A stretch of DNA of 64,000 nt from an uncultured Alteromonadaceae bacterium (GTDB lineage: Bacteria; Pseudomonadota; Gammaproteobacteria; Enterobacterales; Alteromonadaceae). The DNA lies in assembly GCA_947494925.1 (NCBI GenBank), contig CANLWS010000009.1, positions 186,001 to 250,000 on the forward strand, written 5' to 3'. The position numbers and the translations under genes were made by a program. Positions 27,576 through 35,933 of the stretch are shown in pieces. How positions within the stretch are numbered: position 1 is the first letter of the stretch; each line of letters starts with the position of its first letter. Below the pieces are notes generated by a model. The model was given only the letters and a program-made list of their open reading frames with translations. It made no database searches and had not been told where the DNA came from.

Positions 27576-27982
27576 TACTGCACAACTCCCGCTTCATCAG
27601 ATTCTGCCGCTGGAGACCCCAACAAATCCGTATGAATAAAAATCACCCTTCTTTTTAGGTTTCCGCCGATTTCGAAAGTTTCTTCTGTCATTTCACTGAC
27701 TTCTTCGCATTGCACTTCTGTTTCTGTGCCTACGCCTGTCGGAACATTAAGGCAGCTATACAGTTGATAGATATATTCTCCTGTCGTGCGGTCACTAAGA
27801 GTTACACGGGTTTGATCGTCCTGATAAACTTCAACGGGCTCACTATCACCAGGCTTGAGTTCAAATAATTTATATCCATGCGCGAATTCGACAGCTTCCC
27901 ATTGAACTGTCACATCTACAGTCGCGCCATATGATGGAAGCGACAATCCCAACAGCATAAATAAAACGGCAATTTTTTTCAT
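27575..27982 (-). CDS. Small secreted Fn3-like protein ending in an RHS HTDxLGSP segment
   Basis: Protein of 135 residues: signal peptide (MKKIAVLFMLLGLSLPSYGA), a fibronectin III-like strand pattern (VQWEAVEFAHGYKLFEL to GEYIYQLYSCLN), then FIHTDLLGSPAAESDEAG, which is the hinge motif normally inside an RHS core. The stop codon overlaps the RHS gene start by one base (TAATG), so the two are co-translated. It may be the 5' end of an older RHS gene (Fn3 modules followed by HTDxLGSP are a known RHS layout) whose remainder was displaced, or a separate half of a split protein. Confidence 0.75.
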   Translation of the reverse strand: MKKIAVLFMLLGLSLPSYGATVDVTVQWEAVEFAHGYKLFELKPGDSEPVEVYQDDQTRVTLSDRTTGEYIYQLYSCLNVPTGVGTETEVQCEEVSEMTEETFEIGGNLKRRVIFIHTDLLGSPAAESDEAGVVQ

Positions 27983-28557
27983 TTTGATACCAAATACAAC
28001 AAGATTTTTGTCAACTATCGTCCGAAGAAAAGAGCAAAATATGAATGAGCAATTTGCTCAATATGAAGAATGAATAGGGGGAATAATCAAAGAGACTAGT
28101 CAATCCATGACCTGAGTTGCTTGCGCCGGAAAAATTGGGCTAAACAACAGCTGTGGGCAGTTCCATTACTTCTGGTCCCGGATTTTACGGAGTTAGCCGA
28201 AGTGAGTCAATGAGTATGGTCCAGTCGCCGTTTGAGACAACAAGTCATGTAATTTAAACTTTCTCGTCATTGCTGACGACTTAGTCTTTAGTAGACCAAA
28301 TTAGCAGACAAAGTGTGAATCTTATGACTACCAAAACCACTATGAAAACTGTTGCCGTGTTTTGTTGGTTTATGGCATTTGTGCCCATGTTATTTGTGCC
28401 TGAAATTTGCCTGGACACCAGCCAATTGGCTTCGCCGCCTATGTTAGAAAAGTCATTTATGGATGTTGAGTAAAGGCTATTGAACCAGCCCTTTGCTGTT
28501 TTTGTGGATCTGCATAAATACAGCTAACATTCTGACTCAAAACAACGGGAAACAGAC
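27983..28557. other. Intergenic region upstream of the RHS pair and the protease remnant
   Basis: 575 nt. Apart from a possible 49-codon ORF (28324-28473) nothing was recognised. It must contain the promoter of the RHS pair on the minus strand. Confidence 0.4.
28324..28473 (+). CDS. Possible 49-residue hydrophobic peptide
   Basis: ATG-initiated ORF with a Lys-containing start followed by a hydrophobic stretch (VAVFCWFMAFVPMLFV) that could be a signal anchor. No clear ribosome-binding site and no recognised relatives; may be chance. Confidence 0.25.
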   Translation: MTTKTTMKTVAVFCWFMAFVPMLFVPEICLDTSQLASPPMLEKSFMDVE

Positions 28558-29925
28558 ATGACCAGTTTGCGATCATTAGTTGTGCTCCTCACCGCCTCTA
28601 TTTTGATATTACCTACCGGCCTCCCCTCCGTCGCCGCACAAGCAGTTGCAGCAGATAAAAGTGCGCTTCAACCGCTCTGACTCGCAGACTATGCAGCAAT
28701 GCGCCAGTTGGATGAGCTTGGCAAATCACAGGCTAAAGAAGAAAACTGGCAGAATGCAGCTGTTTATCTTGCGCGTGCCGGTGAGCTAGGTACGAAAATT
28801 CCGGGACTGGTTGGCATGTGGTTGGATTTTGCTGCCATGGATGCGAATTTACGCGCGGCACAAAACGACAAAGCTTTAGCACTGCTGTCCAAAACCGCCA
28901 AGCGTGGTTTTCGTTTTCCAGAACATATCGAAAACAATCCAATTTTTGGTGATATAAAAGATTCACCCGACTATCAAAAATCGCTGAAAACGATAAAAAA
29001 AGCTGCCGACACCTATCGCGACGCACGTCGAAATCCAGAGGACGCAAAACTAATCTTCAATGATGTCCCAAGATTCTGGGCTGCTTACGACGTCGCAGAA
29101 AAAGAAAAGTATGCCAGCGGTAAAGCAGCCGTTTTTCGTCGACACTACCTTGCGCCTGGCTCAATAGGGCTAATTGATTACCATTGGGGCAAAACCAAAA
29201 CCATGGAACGTCTGGTGCAGAAAATTGAAGAATCGCCAGCCTTTTATCAGGGAATTAGAGCTCAAACACTGAAAGCCGCTTCGTTCGAAGCAAAAATTCG
29301 TGCGGGTTTCAGGCAGTTAAAAACTCTTTATGCGGATGCGTTTTTCCCGGACGTGACTTTTGTGATCGGTCGTCTGAATTCTGGCGGTACGGCAGGAGCC
29401 AGTGGCATGCTCATTGGTCTCGATGTCTGGTCCTGGACCCCTGGCGTTTCGCTGGAAGGTGTCTCACCAGGTTTCCAAAAGATTTTAACCTCCAACGATC
29501 TTGAGCGACTTCCTTACATTGTGATCCACGAACACATCCATTCGCTACAGGCCTACAGTGGCGAATCCAATATTCTGCGCGGTGTGTTGCAGGAAGGCAG
29601 TGCAGACTTTCTCGCGCTGAAAGCGTTGCCAGAGGCTAAACCGCCAGTCTACTTTGAGTGGGGATTCGCCAATGAAGAAAAGATCTGGCTACGCTTTCAA
29701 CAGGAGATGGACGGGAATGACTTCAGCAACTGGATCGGCAACAACAATACAGATCATGGCGATGATTGGCATGCCGACCTGGGGTATTTTCTGGGTGCAC
29801 AAATCTCCAGGGCATATTTTGAGCAGGCAGAAGACAAACAACAGGCCATTCGTGACCTGCTGATTGTCAATGATGCCAAATCAATTCTGGAAAAAAGTGG
29901 TTACGGCAGTAAATTTAAAAACTAA
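28558..29925 (+). pseudogene. DUF2268-like zinc metalloprotease interrupted by an in-frame TGA
   Basis: From ATG 28558 the frame encodes a clean signal peptide (LVVLLTASILILPTG, ending near SVAAQA) and reads on for 40 codons to TGA at 28678-28680, then continues without a frame change into a 408-residue ORF beginning at ATG 28699. The body carries HEHIH (an HExxH zinc motif) in YIVIHEHIHSLQ and a downstream Glu in LQEGSADFL, as in predicted gluzincin proteases of the DUF2268 type. The single stop separates export signal from enzyme. Restart at 28699 would give a cytoplasmic product. Either a nonsense mutation or a sequencing error. Confidence 0.8.
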
Positions 29926-29966
29926 TACCGGTTACCAAGCTCTGCCACTCGAACAAAAAAATGTGA

Positions 29967-31463
29967 CTAGTTCGCCTTATAGAACGCCCTGATGTCTTCC
30001 GCCATTTTTTCCAAAGAAGGCTGATGAACATACATCATATGCCCGCCTTCATAATAAGTCATAGTCACCCGACTCATATCGATGCCATGACGATTAAAGG
30101 TGTACTCAGCATCAAAAAATGGTGTGGCGAAATCGTAGTAACCATTGGTCACCAATACTTTCATTGCCGGATTTTTACGCATTTCCAAGGCAAGATCCGG
30201 TGCGGTGTTCACATACATAGGTTCGCCGCCCTTATTAAGCTCACGATAATACACCCAGCCTGGTCCCACGTCGGGTCCGCTTATGCGATATGGCCGATCC
30301 CAGGAGACCTTTAACTGGTTGGTCAGATAATGGTTAAGTGCCGAGGCATAAGCGCCTGATATTGCTGCGCTACCCGCATCATATCGAGGGTTAAGTCCGG
30401 TATCATCAACTTCATCTGTCTTATAGCGGCTATCCAGACGACCCACTGACATACCTTCATCTCTTAGCAGTTCTTTTAAAAACCGACCTGCTTGCACCCG
30501 TAGGTTGGCAGTCTTGATATACGACTCTTTTAATCCGGTAAAATAAGCGAGTTTCCTGGCGATCTGATCATACTCTGCTTTTACGAGGCTGCTTCCCTTG
30601 AATAAGGCAGGGAGATATTCATCACTGGCGAAAGTTCGAGCCTGTTGCATCAGTGCTTCGAGGGTAGTCGACTCTTTGTCAATTTTTCCGTGGTACCAGG
30701 CAGTCGCAGCCATGGTTGGTAAATAAGTCACATAGGCCACCAGATTGTCTGCATGAGGCGAACTGCCGGTATAATCCAAGGCTTGACTGATCATAATCAG
30801 ACCATTAATTCGAGTGCGATCTGCCCGGCTATTAAGAAACGGCAACATCGCGGCAGCTCTGGTAGTACCAAAACTTTCACCGGCGATATACTTGGCAGAA
30901 TTCCAGCGATTATTTTTGCGGATCCATTCGTGCACAATCTGACTGACTGAGCGGGCATCTTCCTTCATGCCCCACACATCTTTCGCTTCTCCTTTGCCCG
31001 CTAACACACTGTAGCCTGTGCCGATGGGGTCAATAAAAACCAGATCCGTCAGCTCTAATGGACTGTGTGGATTGTCCACTATTTCGTAAGGGGCATTGCC
31101 TGCATCTTCAGCATCACTTGGCACTATCACTCGTTTCGGACCCAATATACCCATGTGCAGCCATACAGAAGACGAACCAGGTCCACCATTGAAGACGAAT
31201 GTGACCGGTCGATTCTTTCTTTTCTCTTTGACTATATAAGCTGTGGTTACCGCATCAGCAAAAACTTCGCCTTCAGCGTTTTTTAAACTTATGTTGGAAA
31301 CCGTAGCGGTATAAGACAGTTTTTTCCCATCAAATACGCCATTATGTTCGCTATCAAAACGTTGTAGCTGTGGTATCTGTTTAGCAGCCTTATTCTTTTC
31401 TTCAGCGCTGATCTGACCGACGGAAGCAGTGGCTAGTATTAAGAGTAGTATGGCTTTTTTCAT
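29967..31463 (-). CDS. Secreted serine carboxypeptidase, S10 family
   Basis: Protein of 498 residues with a signal peptide ending near ISA (residue 20). The S10 alpha/beta-hydrolase signatures are intact: oxyanion segment FVFNGGPGSSSVW, nucleophile S197 in IAGESFGTTR, Asp in NGYYDFATP and His in EGGHMMY. It should remove C-terminal residues from peptides in the periplasm or outside, which suits a marine peptide scavenger. Convergent with the broken metalloprotease gene; both are predicted secreted peptidases. Confidence 0.92.
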   Translation of the reverse strand: MKKAILLLILATASVGQISAEEKNKAAKQIPQLQRFDSEHNGVFDGKKLSYTATVSNISLKNAEGEVFADAVTTAYIVKEKRKNRPVTFVFNGGPGSSSVWLHMGILGPKRVIVPSDAEDAGNAPYEIVDNPHSPLELTDLVFIDPIGTGYSVLAGKGEAKDVWGMKEDARSVSQIVHEWIRKNNRWNSAKYIAGESFGTTRAAAMLPFLNSRADRTRINGLIMISQALDYTGSSPHADNLVAYVTYLPTMAATAWYHGKIDKESTTLEALMQQARTFASDEYLPALFKGSSLVKAEYDQIARKLAYFTGLKESYIKTANLRVQAGRFLKELLRDEGMSVGRLDSRYKTDEVDDTGLNPRYDAGSAAISGAYASALNHYLTNQLKVSWDRPYRISGPDVGPGWVYYRELNKGGEPMYVNTAPDLALEMRKNPAMKVLVTNGYYDFATPFFDAEYTFNRHGIDMSRVTMTYYEGGHMMYVHQPSLEKMAEDIRAFYKAN

Positions 31464-31572
31464 TTTATCTCCGGGATGAATTAACGGGCTCCAAGCAAGT
31501 AAATTACTCTACACCTAATCGATTTTTATTCCTAACCTCAAAATCATTCCGAGGGAATTTGCTGTTCACACA

Positions 31573-31585
31573 ATTGTCTGACAAT
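31573..31585. promoter_or_regulatory. Operator-like palindrome ATTGTC-T-GACAAT
   Basis: Perfect 6-1-6 inverted repeat, of a kind seen for GntR/FCD-type regulators. It lies 110 nt upstream of the S10 peptidase start and 370 nt upstream of preT, so it fits control of the peptidase better. The regulator is not known. Confidence 0.35.
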
Positions 31586-31650
31586 CAGCCTGGCAATTTT
31601 TTCTCTGATCCCCTGTGTCCCCCCCGTATTCGACTAAGCTTAGAGAGAGA

Positions 31651-31700
31651 AAAACGGGTGCACAGTACAGATGCAAAACATTATTCATCTGCACCGTTTT
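31651..31700. terminator. Strong hairpin in a divergent region (terminator or attenuator)
   Basis: AAAACGG plus TGCA plus CAGATG on the left (from 31651) pair, with a bulge, with CATCTGCACCGTTTT (31686-31700). The minus-strand reading ends in TTTTTC, like an intrinsic terminator. No annotated gene ends here, so it may end an unseen small RNA or act in the preT leader. Confidence 0.45.
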
Positions 31701-31955
31701 GACGCAATTGAATTGTGCCATCAGGAAAGTTTTGAAATTAATTAACAACTGTGTAACATTACTGAAATGTTTTTCTCATTGAGGAAAATATTGAAACGTT
31801 GATTCCATATGCCTTTTTCGTCTATTCGAAGATCAGTTGGCATTTTTTTCAAAAAAACACAAAAAGCGCGCACATTTATTGCTACAGCACGTGGATACAT
31901 TTCTTTTCACTGACAGCTGTGCAAGTGATATTACTTTAAAATGAAGGTGGTCTAT

Positions 31956-33290
31956 ATGAACGCAGTAGGGACAATGTCAAAACAGCAGATTGCTGAGAAT
32001 TTTGATGACCTGCATCAACCATTAAATAAACTTCAGGCGATCACTGAAGCTGCACGGTGTACCTATTGCTATGATGCACCTTGCATCAAAGCCTGCCCAA
32101 CTGGTATCGATATCCCCACCTTCATTCACCAGATCCGTACACACAATGTACAAGGCGCAGCAAAGACCATTTTATCTGAGAACATAATGGGTGGGACTTG
32201 TGCAAGAGCTTGTCCAACTGAAGTACTCTGTGAAAGAGCCTGTGTGCGCAATCACGATCAGGGTAAACCTGTGGAAATAGGCTTGCTGCAACGATTTGCC
32301 GTTGATGACCTGATGGATAATAGTGACGAACATCCTTTTTTGCGCGCACCCGAAACCGGCAAGCAGATTGCGGTTATCGGCGCTGGACCAGCCGGTCTTT
32401 CCTGTGCCCACAGAGCAGCATTGCTGGGCCACACTGTCACAGTCTTTGAAGCCAAGCCAAAAGCAGGTGGACTCAATGAATACGGATTGGCAGCTTACAA
32501 AATGGTGGATGATTTTGCGCAAAAAGAAGTGGACTTTCTATTGGGTATAGGCGGAATAGACATCCGCTTTGGACAACGACTCGGTGACAACCTCGATTTT
32601 GCTTCGCTACAGCGGGACTACGATGCGGTATTTCTTGGTGTGGGATTAGGTAATACCAATGATCTCGGATTAGAAAACGAATCAATGGCCGGTGTCGAAG
32701 ATGCCATCGACTTTATCGAAATATTGCGACAGGCAGAAGATAAATCAACTCTGGAAGTGCCCGAAGAAGTAATAGTCATTGGTGGCGGCAACACCGCCAT
32801 AGATGCAGCTGTTCAGGCGAAAAGGTTGGGCGCGGAGCAAGTGACGTTGGTTTATCGTCGCGGCGAAGAACAGATGAGTGCGACTGATTGGGAAATAGAC
32901 TTAGCCCGAAAAAATGGTGTCTCTATCCGCCTTTGGTCCAAGCCTGTCAGTATAGAAGGTCAGGATGCGGTTACCGGCATGATCTTTGAGCACACTGCAT
33001 TAGAAAATGGCCGATTGGTGGGGACCGGAAAAACCTATCAGGTCCCGGCAGATAAAATCTATAAAGCCATCGGGCAAAAATTAAGTCCAACAGCATTAAC
33101 CGATTTAGCGATTCAGAATGGCAAAGTGGTCACAGATGAGCACTTCAGAACTAACTTACCCAAGGTATTTGCCGGAGGAGATTGCATTGCATCTGGCGAA
33201 GATCTCACTGTTCAGGCAGTAGAAGACGGAAAACGCGCGGCCCATGCTATGGGACGTTGTCTGTTCGGAATTGAGGTAACGGAGATTTAA
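31956..33290 (+). CDS. preT: NAD-dependent dihydropyrimidine dehydrogenase, PreT subunit
   Basis: Protein of 444 residues. An N-terminal iron-sulfur region (Cys clusters in CTYCYDAPCIKACP and GGTCARACPTEVLCERAC), then an FAD-binding GxGxxG (IAVIGAGPAGLSCA, ~residue 136) and an NAD-binding one (VIVIGGGNTAIDAA, ~270). It passes electrons from NADH to PreA for reduction of uracil and thymine. ATG 31956 has an AAGGTGG site; the ATG at 31941 does not. First gene of the pyrimidine operon; preA starts 1 nt after its stop. Confidence 0.93.
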   Translation: MNAVGTMSKQQIAENFDDLHQPLNKLQAITEAARCTYCYDAPCIKACPTGIDIPTFIHQIRTHNVQGAAKTILSENIMGGTCARACPTEVLCERACVRNHDQGKPVEIGLLQRFAVDDLMDNSDEHPFLRAPETGKQIAVIGAGPAGLSCAHRAALLGHTVTVFEAKPKAGGLNEYGLAAYKMVDDFAQKEVDFLLGIGGIDIRFGQRLGDNLDFASLQRDYDAVFLGVGLGNTNDLGLENESMAGVEDAIDFIEILRQAEDKSTLEVPEEVIVIGGGNTAIDAAVQAKRLGAEQVTLVYRRGEEQMSATDWEIDLARKNGVSIRLWSKPVSIEGQDAVTGMIFEHTALENGRLVGTGKTYQVPADKIYKAIGQKLSPTALTDLAIQNGKVVTDEHFRTNLPKVFAGGDCIASGEDLTVQAVEDGKRAAHAMGRCLFGIEVTEI

Positions 33291-33291
33291 T

Positions 33292-34572
33292 ATGAGTAAA
33301 TTAGCCTGCAATATCGCTGGTATCGACAGCATTAACCCTTTTTGGCTGGCATCCGCTCCGCCTACTGACAAATATTACAACGTGGTTCGGGCCTTTGAAG
33401 CGGGCTGGGGCGGTGTGGTTTGGAAGACTCTCGGCATTGATCCACCGGTAGTGAACGTTTCCAGTCGATACGGCGTCCATCATGACCGATCTCGCAACGT
33501 AATTGGCATCAACAATATCGAACTTATTTCGGATCGCCCCCTGGAAGTCAATTTACGCGAAATAGAACAGTGCCGAAAAGAATGGCCTGATCGCGTCATC
33601 ATTGGGTCCATGATGGCACCTATTGACGAGCAAGCCTGGAAAGAGCTGGCGATTCAAATTGCCAACTCTGGTGTGCATGGCATTGAACTGAATTTGGGCT
33701 GTCCTCACGGTATGTGCGAACGGGGCATGGGCTCAGCTATTGGTCAGGTGCCAGAAATGATTGAGCAGACCACGCGCTGGGTCAGAGAAGCAGTGGATAT
33801 TCCGGTTTTCACAAAGTTAACACCCAACATTACCAATATCGTCTGGGCTGCAGAAGCAGCGATGAAGGGCGGCGCCCATGCCGTTTCACTGATCAACACA
33901 GTAAATTCAATTGTCTCAGTTGATCTGGACGAGATGGCCCCTACTCCCACCGTTGATGGAAAAGGTTCGCACGGCGGCTATTGCGGTGCAGCCGTTAAGC
34001 CTATTGCGTTGAATATGGTGGCGGAAATCGCCCGCAACCCAGCGACACGGGATCTGGACATTTCGGCGATAGGTGGCATTGAAACCTGGCGTGATGCTGC
34101 GGAATTTATCGCTCTGGGCGCCAATGCATTACAGGTTTGCACGGCAGCAATGCTTTACGGCTTCAGAATAGTGGATGACATGATTGCCGGACTCGAGAAC
34201 TATCTCGACAGTAAAGGTTACGACAGTATCGAAGATTTCCGTGGAAAAGCTGTGCCCAACACAGTGGACTGGAATGCATTGAATATGAACTTTGACACCA
34301 AAGCTTTTATCAAACCTGATAAATGTATTGAGTGTGGTCGCTGCCATATTGCCTGCGAAGATACATCTCACCAGGCTATCACCTTTGATACCAACGAAGA
34401 TGGCAGTCGTAAATTTACGGTGGTGGATGAGGACTGCGTTGGCTGTAACTTGTGTGCACACGTTTGCCCGGTGCCAGATTGCATTGAAATGCGTCAGGTT
34501 GAAAACGGAAAACCCGTTATGACCTGGCCAGAACATCCGCTCAATCCCATGCGCGTTGAAAACGTAGAATAG
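33292..34572 (+). CDS. preA: NAD-dependent dihydropyrimidine dehydrogenase, PreA subunit
   Basis: Protein of 426 residues. A dihydroorotate-dehydrogenase-like FMN barrel (~1-310; ELNLGCPHGMCERGMG holds the active-site Cys region, FTKLTPNITNI the Lys) followed by a C-terminal double 4Fe-4S domain (CIECGRCHIAC and CVGCNLCAHVCPVPDC). It reduces uracil and thymine to their 5,6-dihydro forms with PreT. A GGAG site precedes the ATG. Confidence 0.95.
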   Translation: MSKLACNIAGIDSINPFWLASAPPTDKYYNVVRAFEAGWGGVVWKTLGIDPPVVNVSSRYGVHHDRSRNVIGINNIELISDRPLEVNLREIEQCRKEWPDRVIIGSMMAPIDEQAWKELAIQIANSGVHGIELNLGCPHGMCERGMGSAIGQVPEMIEQTTRWVREAVDIPVFTKLTPNITNIVWAAEAAMKGGAHAVSLINTVNSIVSVDLDEMAPTPTVDGKGSHGGYCGAAVKPIALNMVAEIARNPATRDLDISAIGGIETWRDAAEFIALGANALQVCTAAMLYGFRIVDDMIAGLENYLDSKGYDSIEDFRGKAVPNTVDWNALNMNFDTKAFIKPDKCIECGRCHIACEDTSHQAITFDTNEDGSRKFTVVDEDCVGCNLCAHVCPVPDCIEMRQVENGKPVMTWPEHPLNPMRVENVE

Positions 34573-34592
34573 CCGAATGAAAGGACAAGCTG

Positions 34593-35924
34593 ATGACCAA
34601 TAGCATGCCAAATTTAAGCCCGGAAGATTTGCAATCGTATTGGATGCCGTTTACTGCAAATCGTCAATTCAAGTCCGACCCTCGCCTGGTCGTTGGTGCT
34701 GACAGAATGCACTTTACTCTGGCTGATGGTCGCCAGTTAATGGATGGCATTGCCGGATTGTGGTGCTGTAACGCCGGACACAATCGTCCCCGCATAGTAG
34801 AAGCAATACAAAAACAGGCGGCTGAACTGGATTATTCTCCGGCCTTTCAGATGGGTCATCCTAAGCAGTTTGAACTAGCCAGTCGGCTAGCCAAGATGAT
34901 GCCAGGTAATTTGAATAAGGTCTTTTTCACAAACTCAGGATCCGAGTCCTGCGAAACAGCTCTGAAAATGGCCATTGCCTATCACAGGGCGCGTGGAGAA
35001 GGTCATCGTACCCGTCTGATAGGAAGAGAAAAAGGCTATCACGGCGTAAACTTCGGTGGTATGTCAGTGGGTGGTATGCCGGCCAACCGCAAAATGTTCG
35101 GTAATCTGGTGGCAGGTGTAGACCATTTAAGGCATACCCATGGGATAGAAGAAAATCGTTATTCACGAGGACAACCTGAACACGGCGTTGAACTGGCTGA
35201 TGATCTGATCCGTTTGTGCGAACTACATGACCCTTCGACCATTGCGGCTGTCATTGTGGAACCCTTGGCAGGCTCTGCTGGCGTTATTCTGCCGCCCAAA
35301 GGATACCTGGAAAGGTTACGCACAATTTGTGATGAACATGGCATTTTACTGATTTTTGATGAAGTGATTACTGCTTTTGGACGCCTCGGGACGCCTTTCG
35401 CAGCCAACTTCTTTGGCGTCGAAGCAGATATTGCCTGCACGGCGAAAGCCCTGGCAAACGGTGTTATTCCCATGGGCGCAGTATTTGCTCAGGACAAAAT
35501 TTATGATGCCTTCATGCATGGTCCGGACAATATGGTGGAGTTTTTCCACGGTTATACGTTTTCTGGCAATCCTATGGCCTGTGCGGCAGCCCTGGCCACA
35601 TTGGATACTTATGAAGAAGAAGGATTGCTGACCCGCGGTGCAGAATTATCAGATTACTGGGAAGATGCCGTGCATTCGCTTGCCGATCTGCCTTTAGTAA
35701 AAGATACGCGAAATCTGGGTCTGATCGCCGGTATTGAGATGGAGCCAATTGCGGGTGCACCTACCAGACGCGCATTTGCGGCATTTATGCAAGCGTATGA
35801 AGCCGGATTGTTGATCCGCACAACGGGCGACACCATTGCCTTGTCACCCCCTCTTATTATTGAAAAGTCACACATAGATTTCGCATTCGGCACCTTGCGT
35901 GACATTATCAAATCTTTGGATTAA
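34593..35924 (+). CDS. Class III omega-aminotransferase, probably beta-alanine:pyruvate
   Basis: PLP-dependent enzyme of 443 residues. The N-terminal YWMPFTANRQFKSDPRL and LWCCNAGHNRPRI blocks resemble beta-alanine-pyruvate transaminases. The cofactor Lys is in ACTAKALANGVIPMGA, and LLIFDEVITAFGR holds the pyridine-binding Asp. In this operon the substrate should be beta-alanine (or 3-aminoisobutyrate) released by beta-ureidopropionase, giving malonate (or methylmalonate) semialdehyde for the next enzyme. The specificity is inferred from context. Confidence 0.88.
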   Translation: MTNSMPNLSPEDLQSYWMPFTANRQFKSDPRLVVGADRMHFTLADGRQLMDGIAGLWCCNAGHNRPRIVEAIQKQAAELDYSPAFQMGHPKQFELASRLAKMMPGNLNKVFFTNSGSESCETALKMAIAYHRARGEGHRTRLIGREKGYHGVNFGGMSVGGMPANRKMFGNLVAGVDHLRHTHGIEENRYSRGQPEHGVELADDLIRLCELHDPSTIAAVIVEPLAGSAGVILPPKGYLERLRTICDEHGILLIFDEVITAFGRLGTPFAANFFGVEADIACTAKALANGVIPMGAVFAQDKIYDAFMHGPDNMVEFFHGYTFSGNPMACAAALATLDTYEEEGLLTRGAELSDYWEDAVHSLADLPLVKDTRNLGLIAGIEMEPIAGAPTRRAFAAFMQAYEAGLLIRTTGDTIALSPPLIIEKSHIDFAFGTLRDIIKSLD

Positions 35925-35933
35925 GGAGCAAAC

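Larger units (their letters stand above)
31464..31955. other. Divergent control region between the S10 peptidase and the pyrimidine operon
   Basis: 492 nt without a gene. It holds an operator-like ATTGTC-T-GACAAT palindrome (31573-31585), a strong bulged hairpin (31651-31700) and the long leader of preT. A short antisense-frame ORF at 31566-31748 has no support. Confidence 0.5.

Noticed and set aside
28678-28680. TGA read as selenocysteine
   Set aside because: No SECIS-like stem was recognised next to it, the position is at the signal-peptide/mature junction rather than an active site, and the family is not a selenoprotein family.
31566-31748. Minus-strand 60-codon ORF upstream of the S10 peptidase
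   Set aside because: No ribosome-binding site, low-complexity composition, and it crosses the strong hairpin.
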